DNA of 37,085 bases from a bacterium BMS3Bbin10 (lineage in GTDB: Bacteria; Pseudomonadota; Alphaproteobacteria; Rhizobiales; Methyloligellaceae): positions 1 through 37,085 of the forward strand of contig BDTT01000121.1 of assembly GCA_002897995.1 (NCBI GenBank), given 5' to 3'. The position numbers were made by a program, and so were the translations under genes. The notes under the pieces are model-generated. The model did not search any database. It was not told where the DNA came from and was given only the letters and a program-made list of their open reading frames with translations. Shown one piece after another: positions 7,396 to 14,820 of this stretch. Within the stretch, counting starts at the first letter, position 1. Each line of letters opens with the position of its first letter.

Positions 7396-7896
7396 ATGAC
7401 ACAGCCAAACATGCCCCGAATTTCGTTGAGCGCCTGCACCGGGCTTTTGCTCGCCCTGGCAATCCTGGCTCAAACCGGCAATTTGCTTGCCGCACCGGGC
7501 GCGTGGCGCGATCCCGCCACCGGCTTCGCTATAGGCGGTTACGACCCGGTCGCCTACTTCACGAAAAAGTCCCCGACCCTCGGACAAGAGGGCGTGGAGC
7601 ATCGCTGGCGCGGGGCAGTCTGGCAGTTCGCCAATAGCGGCAACCGGGATGCGTTCGCGAAATATCCTGAAATATATGCGCCGGGCTTTGCCGGCTACGA
7701 TGCGCGCGCGCTCGCCAAGGGTCTGACAGTGCGGGGATCTCCGGTGGTCTGGGCTATGTTCAAAGGGAAGGTCTACTTCTTTCGCGATGCTTTGAGCCTG
7801 CAGCAGTGGCAGCGCGACCCGCGGGGGATTACCGCGGCGGCGCAAGCCAACTGGCCAGGGCTGGCGAAGGATTTGCCCGGCACCTCGGAACGCTGA
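7396..7896 (+). CDS. Exported YHS-domain protein
   Basis: The protein has 166 residues. A signal peptide (hydrophobic core TGLLLALAILAQTGNLLA) precedes a YHS domain: the FAIGGYDPVAYFTK signature near residues 43-56, then WQFANSGNRDAFAKYPEIYAP and GYDARALAKG. YHS domains are small folds often linked to heavy-metal binding. In this stand-alone exported form, common in Proteobacteria, Cys is absent from the motif and the ligand is unknown. A second in-frame ATG at 7411 would give a more standard signal peptide; no strong ribosome site decides between them. The gene is convergent with cysQ, separated only by a palindrome. Confidence 0.82.
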   Translation: MTQPNMPRISLSACTGLLLALAILAQTGNLLAAPGAWRDPATGFAIGGYDPVAYFTKKSPTLGQEGVEHRWRGAVWQFANSGNRDAFAKYPEIYAPGFAGYDARALAKGLTVRGSPVVWAMFKGKVYFFRDALSLQQWQRDPRGITAAAQANWPGLAKDLPGTSER

Positions 7897-7903
7897 TCCT
7901 GCG

Positions 7904-7919
7904 GCTCCGCGCGCGGAGC
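7904..7919. terminator. Perfect palindrome between YHS gene and cysQ
   Basis: GCTCCGCGCGCGGAGC is a perfect 16-bp palindrome lying between two convergent genes and directly touching the cysQ stop codon. It has no proper T-run, so termination efficiency is uncertain. Confidence 0.45.
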
Positions 7920-8735
7920 TTATTCCTGACCCTCCGGCGCGCGTCCCCAGGCGATAAATCCCGGATTGGCGAAATTCTCCTGGCTCTTGCCATAGATGAA
8001 CGGCGAGCCGTCTTCATTGAGAACGCTTCCCCCCGCCGCCGACAATACGGCATGACCGGCGGCGGTATCCCATTCCATGGTGCGGCCGAAGCGCGGATAG
8101 ACATCCGCCTGCCCCTCCGCCAGCACGCAGAATTTCAAAGATGAGCCCGAGCTGCGGGTTTCGGCAATGTCGTTTTCCTCCAGAAAGGCCTGGGTCCGGG
8201 AATCCAGGTGAGACCGGCTGACGGCGGCAACCAATCCTTCAGGCGGCGGGGTGCGCGTTGCGATGGGAGTCAGATCGAGGCCCGCGAAATCCGGGACCGG
8301 TTGCGCCGCATCGAGACGGGCCCTTACCGCCTGATCGGGAGCCAATGTGAGGTAGAGCTTTGATGCCGCGGGAGCGTAGACCAGCCCGAAGCGCGGCGCG
8401 CGGGCCTCGATCAGCGCGATGTTGACCGTGAATTCCTCGCGCTGGTGAATGAATTCCTTGGTGCCGTCGAGCGGATCGACAAGAAAGAAGCGTCCATCGG
8501 GTTCAATGTCCTGCGAGGGCGATGATTCTTCGGAAACTATCGCGACACCGGGGGCGATGCGCTTGAGGGCGTCGACAATGACGGTGTCGGCCTCGCGGTC
8601 GGCGGCGGTGACCGGAGAAAGATCGTCCTTATACTCAATGTGAGCGCGGCCGTAATGCGACAGTATACAGCGTCCCGCCCGGTGCGCGGTCGCGATAAGC
8701 CGGGACGCGAGACGCCGGTAATCGGTTTCAGTCAT
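7920..8735 (-). CDS. cysQ: 3'(2'),5'-bisphosphate nucleotidase CysQ
   Basis: The protein has 271 residues, the standard CysQ length. It belongs to the inositol monophosphatase superfamily: metal-binding SEE at 68-70, the signature DPLDGTKEFI at 87-96, and a late WDTAAGHAVLSAAGG motif that binds the third metal and substrate. The DGTKEFI variant is typical of CysQ rather than of inositol monophosphatase. It hydrolyses 3'-phosphoadenosine 5'-phosphate, a product of sulfate assimilation, in the cytoplasm. No sulfate-assimilation genes are nearby. The start MTETDYRRLASRL is the only sensible one in frame. Confidence 0.92.
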   Translation of the reverse strand: MTETDYRRLASRLIATAHRAGRCILSHYGRAHIEYKDDLSPVTAADREADTVIVDALKRIAPGVAIVSEESSPSQDIEPDGRFFLVDPLDGTKEFIHQREEFTVNIALIEARAPRFGLVYAPAASKLYLTLAPDQAVRARLDAAQPVPDFAGLDLTPIATRTPPPEGLVAAVSRSHLDSRTQAFLEENDIAETRSSGSSLKFCVLAEGQADVYPRFGRTMEWDTAAGHAVLSAAGGSVLNEDGSPFIYGKSQENFANPGFIAWGRAPEGQE

Positions 8736-8879
8736 TCAGGCGTCCTTTTCGAAAAGAACCATGCGACACCGGGGAGTTCATGACCAAGGGCGGCGGCGCG
8801 AGGCCGGACGCGCTAAAGTGATTCGCCGGTCTTCAGACTGATTGATGCCGTTAGCGGCACGATACCGAGGCATCCTATT

Positions 8880-8917
8880 GCAGAAAAATAGTTCTGCCAC
8901 AAGGCGTTACAGCCTTG
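8880..8917. promoter_or_regulatory. Two back-to-back small hairpins upstream of chpT
   Basis: GCAGAA-AAATAG-TTCTGC (8880-8897) and CAAGGC-GTTACA-GCCTTG (8900-8917) are two perfect inverted repeats, each with 6-bp arms and a 6-nt loop, 2 bp apart. They lie about 115-150 bp before the chpT start, in a gap of 297 bp that is otherwise featureless. They could be regulator sites or a weak terminator of upstream transcription. Confidence 0.45.
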
Positions 8918-9032
8918 TTAAATGCGGCTTCTTGGCTCTCCGGGGAGCCTCGTGTAACAGATTGCATGAGGTGCGCCGCAACCGGCCGGTTCGGCGCGGA
9001 ATGAACTGCCGGGCGAAGCGGGAGGAATAATA

Positions 9033-9677
9033 ATGTCAGTGGACACGGAACTCGGCGAACTCGAACTCGCAGCACTCGTTTCGAGCCGTATTTGCCATGA
9101 CATCATCTCGCCGGTTGGCGCCATCGCCAATGGCCTGGAGGTCCTGGATGAGGAAACCGGCCAGGACATGCGCGAGCATGCAATGGACCTCATTCGCAAG
9201 AGCGCCGCACAGGCCTCGGCCAAACTTCAGTTTGCGCGTCTTGCCTTTGGGGCAGCGGGTTCCGCGGGCGCGGAGATTGATCTGAACGAAGCGGAAAAGG
9301 TCACTCGCGCCGTTGCCCAGTCGGACAAGCACAGCGTGGATTGGAACGGTCCCGCGGCGACCGTTGCCAAAGACAAGGTGAAGCTGCTGCTGAATATGGT
9401 CACTCTGGCGTTCGCCGCACTGCCACGTGGCGGAGCTCTCAAGATATCCGTTACCGGAGAGCCCGGCGCGCCGTCATTCAAGGTGCAGTGCCAGGGAGAG
9501 GCCGCCCGTGTTCCGGAAACTTTCGAGAAGATGCTGTCCGGGACAAACGACCATGCGCTGGATGCGCATTCGGTCCAGCCTTACTACACCATGCGCATCG
9601 CAAAATCCGCCGGGATGTCGCTGGCTGCCGGGGTTGAGGAGGGCGGTGTGGTGCTGACTGCGTCGCCGGTTGTGTAG
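9033..9677 (+). CDS. chpT: Histidine phosphotransferase ChpT
   Basis: The protein has 214 residues. The N-terminal dimerisation helix carries the phospho-accepting His in SSRICHDIISPVGAIANGLE (His22), the hallmark of ChpT. The rest is a degenerate histidine-kinase-like ATPase fold with no N or G boxes, as expected for a phosphotransferase that does not bind ATP. In Caulobacter ChpT relays phosphate from the CckA kinase to CtrA and CpdR. A strong GGAGGA lies 6 bp before the ATG. It stands directly upstream of the chemotaxis operon, and ctrA lies about 7 kb away at its end, so two layers of the cell-cycle relay bracket the che genes. CckA and CpdR are not in the window. Confidence 0.93.
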   Translation: MSVDTELGELELAALVSSRICHDIISPVGAIANGLEVLDEETGQDMREHAMDLIRKSAAQASAKLQFARLAFGAAGSAGAEIDLNEAEKVTRAVAQSDKHSVDWNGPAATVAKDKVKLLLNMVTLAFAALPRGGALKISVTGEPGAPSFKVQCQGEAARVPETFEKMLSGTNDHALDAHSVQPYYTMRIAKSAGMSLAAGVEEGGVVLTASPVV

Positions 9678-9685
9678 GGCTGCAT

Positions 9686-9701
9686 AGGCTCAACTTTTGC
9701 G
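9686..9701 (+). promoter_or_regulatory. Candidate sigma-54 promoter of the che operon
   Basis: AGGCTCA-ACTT-TTGCG keeps the essential GG-N10-GC core and GGC/TTGC blocks of a -24/-12 promoter, with three mismatches at outer positions. It lies about 125 bp before the cheA ATG. No FlbD-like palindrome is obvious upstream, so this is tentative. Confidence 0.35.
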
Positions 9702-9823
9702 TGTGGATATAAATTCCCGTCTCAACCAAACGTAAACCCTTTTTCTTCAGACTCTCCGATCGATTGGAAGCTCCAATATTGGGTTCCAAGGCATCGGTTT
9801 GCGCGGGAAAGGCCAGTTTGCCA

Positions 9824-12742
9824 ATGGACGACCTTCTTTCTGAATTTCTTACCGAAACATCTGAAAGCCTGGATGTTGTCGATATGGAATTGGTGAAGTT
9901 CGAGCAAGAGCCGAACAACGCCGGTATCCTGGATAATATTTTCCGGCTGGTTCACACCATCAAGGGCACATGCGGCTTCCTTGGGCTGCCGCGCCTCGAG
10001 GCCTTGGCGCATGCGGCTGAAACGCTGATGGGCAACTATCGCGATGGCGCGCCGGTTACGCAGGATGGCGTATCGCTCATCCTGCGCTCGATCGACCGGA
10101 TCAAGGAGATCATGGGCGATCTGGAGGACACGGGCGCGGAGCCGGCCGGTTCCGATGAAGATCTTATTGCCCAGCTGGACGCCATTTCAGCCGGTGAAGC
10201 GGCCCCCGCCGAACAGGCCGCGCCGGATGCGGAGGCGCCCGCTGAGTCTGCCGCCGCTCCTTTACAAACTTCCGATGACGTGGCTCCGCCCGAACCCAAG
10301 GCCGGAGAAGCCTCCCTTGATGAACTGGAGGCGGCGTTCGCCGCCGCGCCGGCGCCCGAAGGCATGGATATTTCACCCGAAGCTGCGGCCGCAGCCGCGG
10401 CGGCGGCCGTTGGCGGCGACGCGGACGCGGCGGCACCGGAACCGGATTCCGCTCCGGAGCCCGAAGCCGTGCCTGAGCCCGCAGCCGCGCCCCAGGAAGC
10501 CAAAGCCCGGTCCAAGGACGGGCCGGTCAAGAATCAGTCCATTCGCGTGAATGTCGAAACGCTGGAGCAACTGATGACCATGGTGAGCGAGTTGGTGCTC
10601 ACGCGCAATCAGTTGCTGGAAATGGTGCGCCGGCTTGACGATTCGGAATTCAAGGTGCCGCTTCAGCGCCTGTCCACGGTAACCGCGGAACTGCAGGACG
10701 GGGTTATGAAGACCCGCATGCAGCCGATCGGCAATGCATGGCAGAAGCTGCCGCGGATCGTGCGCGACCTGGCGCAGGAAGTGGACAAGAAAATAGACTT
10801 GCAGATGCATGGCGCCGATACGGAACTTGACCGGCAGGTGCTGGACCTGATCAAGGATCCGCTCACGCATATGGTTCGCAACTCGGCCGATCATGGACTT
10901 GAATCCACCGAAAACCGTCTGAAGGCCGGCAAGCCGGAAGTCGGGGTGATCAAGCTCAGCGCCTATCACGAAGGCGGTCATATCATCGTCGAAATCGCCG
11001 ATGACGGCGCCGGGCTCAACACGGAACGGGTGACTGCCAAGATCCTTGAAAACGGACTGGCAACCCAGGCCGAAATCGAGCAGATGACCGAGAACCAGAT
11101 TCACAGATTCATCTTCAAGGCAGGCTTTTCGACGGCTGTAAAGGTCACCAGCGTGTCCGGCCGCGGCGTCGGCATGGATGTGGTGCGCACGAATATCGAA
11201 TTGATCGGCGGCGGCGTCGATGTGAAGTCGGAAACCGGCGTGGGAAGTACGTTTATCATCAAGATTCCGCTGACCCTGGCCATTGTTTCCGCTCTGATCG
11301 TCGAATCCTGCCAGCAGCGCTTTGCCATTCCGCAGCTTGCCGTCGTTGAACTTGTCCGGACCCATCAGAATGCGGATCACCGCATTGAAATGATCAACGA
11401 CACGCCCGTTCTGCGGCTGCGGAGCAGACTCCTGCCGCTGATAAAGTTATCGAAACTTCTTGATTTGCAGATGCCGGAAGATGCTCTCCCGCAAACAGCG
11501 GAAGCGGATGAGGCGCCCGCGGGCGAGGAAGTTGCCGCTGAAGCGGAGACATCTGTCGCGGATGCTGCGCCGGAAGAAGTGCAGCAAGCCGGTGCACCGG
11601 TCGCCGTCGCGAGTGAAGCCGCTGGCGACCCGGAGCAGGCGCCGGTTGCGGAAATGGACCAGGAGAATCTGTTTGTCGTTGTCATTCAGGTCGGTGCGCA
11701 GCAGTTCGGCATTGTGGTCGACAGCGTCTTCGACACCGAAGAAATCGTCGTCAAGCCGATGTCCAATTTGCTGCGTGATATATCCCTGTTCTCCGGAAAT
11801 ACAATTCTCGGGGACGGCAGCGTCATCATGATTATCGATCCGAACGGGATTGCGCAGTCCGTGGCGCAGGTGGAAACGGGCACTGCCGACGCTGAACAAC
11901 CAAAAGACGAGGCGCAATTCGAATCGAGCGAGGATTCAACGGCAATGCTGCTGTTCCGCGCCGCGTCGCAGGACCCGAAAGCCGTTCCCCTGTCACTGGT
12001 GACCAGACTTGAAGAGATAGATGTGGCGGAAATCGAGCGGGCGAATGGCTGCGATCTGGTTCAGTATCGCGGTGTCCTGATGCCACTCATTCATGTGGGC
12101 GAAGAGGCGCAGCGAAAGACGGAGGGCCTGCAGCCGGTTCTCGTCTTCTCCGACCAGAAGCGCTCGATGGGCCTCGTCGTCGATGAGATCGTCGATATCG
12201 TTGAAGACAAGCTGAATATTGAAATCAAGGCCGATGCGCCGGGCATGATCGGGTCAGCCGTCATCAAGGGCAAGGCGACCGAAGTCATCGATATCGGCTA
12301 CTATATCGAACAGGCGTTCGATGACTGGCTGGAACAGCGCGAAGAAGGACCCGTTGCAGGCGATACCCGCCTTCTGCTGGTCGATGACAGCGCATTCTTC
12401 CGCAACATGCTGGCGCCAATGCTTTCGGCCTGCGGATACAGCGTGACGCTGGCGGAGTCCGGGAAACAGGCACTTGAGCTGAGGGACCGCGGCGCTCAGT
12501 TCGATATCATCGTCTCCGATATCGAGATGCCGGAAATGGACGGCATCGCCTTCGCCGAAACGGTTCGCAGCGACCCGACCTGGCGAAATATACCGATCAT
12601 CGCCCTTTCGTCGCATACAGCGCCGCACATCATTGAACGCAGCCATCAGGCGGGATTTGTCGACTTTGTGGGCAAGTTCGACCGCGAGGGGCTGATGGAA
12701 AGTATCAAGGACTGCAGTAAGCAACTTGGAGCTGCCGCATGA
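9824..12742 (+). CDS. cheA: Hybrid chemotaxis histidine kinase CheA with C-terminal receiver
   Basis: The protein has 972 residues. I place the start at the ATG at 9824 (MDDLLSEFLTETSESLDVVD), the normal beginning of the P1 domain, rather than at 9764. P1 (1-105) carries the phospho-His in HTIKGTCGFLG (His44). An Ala/Pro/Glu-rich linker (about 115-235) replaces a recognisable P2. P3 dimerisation helices start near 235. The ATPase domain has HMVRNSADHGLES (N box, about 348), DDGAGLN and GRGVGMDVV (about 445). The CheW-like P5 (from about 484) is interrupted by about 65 acidic, Ala-rich residues near 550-614. A second CheW-like module (about 705-845) and a complete receiver (847-972, phospho-acceptor Asp near 899 in VSDIEMPEMDG) follow. 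It phosphorylates CheY and CheB. Its stop overlaps the cheW start (ATGA). Confidence 0.95.
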   Translation: MDDLLSEFLTETSESLDVVDMELVKFEQEPNNAGILDNIFRLVHTIKGTCGFLGLPRLEALAHAAETLMGNYRDGAPVTQDGVSLILRSIDRIKEIMGDLEDTGAEPAGSDEDLIAQLDAISAGEAAPAEQAAPDAEAPAESAAAPLQTSDDVAPPEPKAGEASLDELEAAFAAAPAPEGMDISPEAAAAAAAAAVGGDADAAAPEPDSAPEPEAVPEPAAAPQEAKARSKDGPVKNQSIRVNVETLEQLMTMVSELVLTRNQLLEMVRRLDDSEFKVPLQRLSTVTAELQDGVMKTRMQPIGNAWQKLPRIVRDLAQEVDKKIDLQMHGADTELDRQVLDLIKDPLTHMVRNSADHGLESTENRLKAGKPEVGVIKLSAYHEGGHIIVEIADDGAGLNTERVTAKILENGLATQAEIEQMTENQIHRFIFKAGFSTAVKVTSVSGRGVGMDVVRTNIELIGGGVDVKSETGVGSTFIIKIPLTLAIVSALIVESCQQRFAIPQLAVVELVRTHQNADHRIEMINDTPVLRLRSRLLPLIKLSKLLDLQMPEDALPQTAEADEAPAGEEVAAEAETSVADAAPEEVQQAGAPVAVASEAAGDPEQAPVAEMDQENLFVVVIQVGAQQFGIVVDSVFDTEEIVVKPMSNLLRDISLFSGNTILGDGSVIMIIDPNGIAQSVAQVETGTADAEQPKDEAQFESSEDSTAMLLFRAASQDPKAVPLSLVTRLEEIDVAEIERANGCDLVQYRGVLMPLIHVGEEAQRKTEGLQPVLVFSDQKRSMGLVVDEIVDIVEDKLNIEIKADAPGMIGSAVIKGKATEVIDIGYYIEQAFDDWLEQREEGPVAGDTRLLLVDDSAFFRNMLAPMLSACGYSVTLAESGKQALELRDRGAQFDIIVSDIEMPEMDGIAFAETVRSDPTWRNIPIIALSSHTAPHIIERSHQAGFVDFVGKFDREGLMESIKDCSKQLGAAA

Positions 12743-13218
12743 GTGATCAAGTGAGTTTGGAACAGGGTGCCGATCAATCCACCCAGGAATACATTACCGT
12801 CATTATTGCCGACCAGCTTTTCGGCCTGCCGATTCTTGAAGTGCAGGATGTCTTTATGCCCGCGGCGGTAACCGAGGTGCCGCTGGCGAAGCGGGATATC
12901 GCGGGAGTTCTGAATCTGCGCGGGCGTATCGTCACGGCGATAGATATGCGCAAGCGGCTCGGGCTTCCCCCACTGGAAGAGGGCGGCAGGTGCATGGCGG
13001 TCGGCATTGAGAGCAATGGCGAGTCCTACGGTCTGATTATCGACAGCGTCGGCGAGGTGCATCGTGTTTCGCAGGAAACATTTGAGGTGAACCCCGCAAA
13101 TCTCGATCCGCGCTGGGCCGCCATCTCAGCCGGGGTTCATCGCCTCGACGGCAGCCTGATGGTCATCATCGATGTGGATCGGGTGCTGGCCCAGGATGAA
13201 AACAACATCGCCGCATAG
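12739..13218 (+). CDS. cheW: Chemotaxis coupling protein CheW
   Basis: The protein has 159 residues, a single CheW domain. The family landmarks are EYITVIIADQLFGLPILEVQDV, broken across the first strands, and GVLNLRGRIVTAIDMRKRLGL. GLIIDSVGEVHRV and a final MVIIDVDRVL strand follow. CheW bridges chemoreceptors and CheA in the polar signalling array. The ATGA overlap with cheA indicates translational coupling. No receptor gene is in the window, so its receptor partners are elsewhere in the genome. Confidence 0.95.
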   Translation: MSDQVSLEQGADQSTQEYITVIIADQLFGLPILEVQDVFMPAAVTEVPLAKRDIAGVLNLRGRIVTAIDMRKRLGLPPLEEGGRCMAVGIESNGESYGLIIDSVGEVHRVSQETFEVNPANLDPRWAAISAGVHRLDGSLMVIIDVDRVLAQDENNIAA

Positions 13219-13234
13219 GTGCGGCTAGCCAACC

Positions 13235-13251
13235 GCCAGACGATGTCTGGC
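13235..13251 (+). promoter_or_regulatory. Hairpin just before the cheY ribosome site
   Basis: GCCAGAC-GAT-GTCTGGC is a perfect 7-bp stem with a 3-nt loop in the 47-bp cheW-cheY gap. It is followed at once by AAGGAG (13254-13259), 6 bp before the cheY ATG. It could protect a processed cheY mRNA end or attenuate upstream transcription; it has no T-run. Confidence 0.5.
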
Positions 13252-13265
13252 CTAAGGAGTGGTCT

Positions 13266-13631
13266 ATGAAACATTGCCTGGTCGTCGACGATAGCAGCGT
13301 GATTCGTAAAGTTGCCCGCTGCATTCTCGAAGATATGAGTTTTCGCACGTCCGAAGCCGAGAATGGTCAGGACGCCCTGGACAAATGCCGGGACGAGATG
13401 CCCGACGCGGTGCTGCTCGATTGGAACATGCCCGTGATGGACGGAATTGATTTTCTCCTGGCCCTGCGCAAGGAGACCAATGGCGAGGATCCAAAGGTCA
13501 TCTTCTGCACCACGGAAAACAACGCGGATCATATCACCCGCGCCATTTCCGCCGGCGCCAACGAATACATCATGAAGCCTTTTGACCGGGACATCATAGA
13601 AGCGAAGTTTCAAGAGGTCGGATTGTTATAG
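13266..13631 (+). CDS. cheY: Chemotaxis response regulator CheY
   Basis: The protein has 121 residues, a single receiver domain. The acidic pocket is VVDDSS (Asp8, Asp9) and the phospho-acceptor is Asp52 in VLLDWNMPVMDG. The switch Thr lies in FCTTEN and the conserved Lys in MKPFD. Phosphorylated CheY binds the flagellar switch (FliM/FliN) to change rotation; fliN and fliG are in the window, fliM is not. The LDWNMPVMDG form is common in alphaproteobacterial CheY of this operon type. A very good Shine-Dalgarno and the hairpin before it suggest higher expression than its neighbours. Confidence 0.95.
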   Translation: MKHCLVVDDSSVIRKVARCILEDMSFRTSEAENGQDALDKCRDEMPDAVLLDWNMPVMDGIDFLLALRKETNGEDPKVIFCTTENNADHITRAISAGANEYIMKPFDRDIIEAKFQEVGLL

Positions 13632-13650
13632 ACCGGGTGCAGGGATACTC

Positions 13651-14820
13651 ATGATGACATCTCTCGCCCCGTTGCAGGCCCGCCCTGCTTCCGCCACGCC
13701 CGCAAAAATACGGGTTATGGTTGTGGACGATTCCGCGGTCGTGCGCGGCCTCGTATCGCGCTGGGTAGACGAAGACCCGGGCATGGAAACCATCGGCCGG
13801 TTCGCCAATGGCCAGCTGGCGCTGGACGGCATCGCCGGTTGCGCGCCCGACGTGGTCGTTCTCGATATCGAAATGCCGGTGATGGACGGCATGACGGCAT
13901 TGCCGGAGCTGCTCAAGCTCAAGCCCGGCGTCAAGATCATTATGTCCTCGACGCTGACCCGCAAGAACGCGGAAATCAGCATGAAGGCGCTTTCGCTCGG
14001 CGCCACGGATTATATTCCCAAGCCCGAGAGCAATCGCGGTGTGACCACATCGGTCGATTTTCGCACCGCATTACTGGATAAAATCAAGGCCCTGGTTCCG
14101 CGAAAGGCGGCGCGGGCGCCAGTTGCTCCAAATTCAGTCTCCGCCACACGGCAACCGGTCGAAGCCGGGGCGCCAGGGGTAAGCCCGGCGGCGCCGGCCG
14201 GAGAGTCGCCGGCCCTGCGGACTTTCTCGCGCATCAAACCAAGGATACTGGCAATTGGCAGTTCCACCGGCGGGCCCCAGGCGCTGGCCAGGGTTATCGA
14301 GGATGTCGCGTCTGCAACAGCCGATATCCCGGTGGTCATCACCCAGCATATGCCGCCGACCTTTACCGCCATTCTGGCGGAACATCTTGCACGCTCGGCG
14401 GGCCGCACGGCCAAGGAAGGGACAGACGGTGAAAAAATCATTCCCGGAACAATTTACGTGGCGCCCGGCGGACTTCATATGACAGTGATCGAGAAGGATG
14501 GAGCGCCTGCCTTGAGCGTCTATGACGGCCCCATGGTCAACTTTTGCAAACCGGCCGTTGATCCCATGTTCGAAGGCGTGGTCAAGGTCTATGGCCCGGC
14601 CGTTCTCGCCCTTGTCCTCACGGGGATGGGACATGACGGCGCCAAGGGCGCCGTACAGATCGCCGATACGGGCGGAGCCGTGATCGCGCAGGACGAAGCG
14701 ACCAGCGTCGTCTGGGGCATGCCCGGCGCCGCGGTCGTGGCGGGCGCCTGCGCGGCGATTTTGCCGCTCGACGAAATAGGGCGCAAAATAAGCGATGTAT
14801 TGCGGGGAGTCGTGTCATGA
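13651..14820 (+). CDS. cheB: Chemoreceptor glutamate methylesterase CheB
   Basis: The protein has 389 residues. The receiver domain (20-140) has VVDDSAV and phospho-acceptor Asp72 in VVLDIEMPVMDG. An Ala/Pro/Val-rich linker (about 150-195) leads to the methylesterase domain with the catalytic triad: Ser in IGSSTGGPQ (about 205), His in ITQHMPPTF (about 233) and Asp in TGMGHDG (about 329). CheB removes methyl groups from, and deamidates, chemoreceptors, opposing CheR. The ATG at 13654 is an equally good start. Its stop overlaps the cheR start by ATGA, fitting balanced production of the two adaptation enzymes. Confidence 0.95.
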   Translation: MMTSLAPLQARPASATPAKIRVMVVDDSAVVRGLVSRWVDEDPGMETIGRFANGQLALDGIAGCAPDVVVLDIEMPVMDGMTALPELLKLKPGVKIIMSSTLTRKNAEISMKALSLGATDYIPKPESNRGVTTSVDFRTALLDKIKALVPRKAARAPVAPNSVSATRQPVEAGAPGVSPAAPAGESPALRTFSRIKPRILAIGSSTGGPQALARVIEDVASATADIPVVITQHMPPTFTAILAEHLARSAGRTAKEGTDGEKIIPGTIYVAPGGLHMTVIEKDGAPALSVYDGPMVNFCKPAVDPMFEGVVKVYGPAVLALVLTGMGHDGAKGAVQIADTGGAVIAQDEATSVVWGMPGAAVVAGACAAILPLDEIGRKISDVLRGVVS

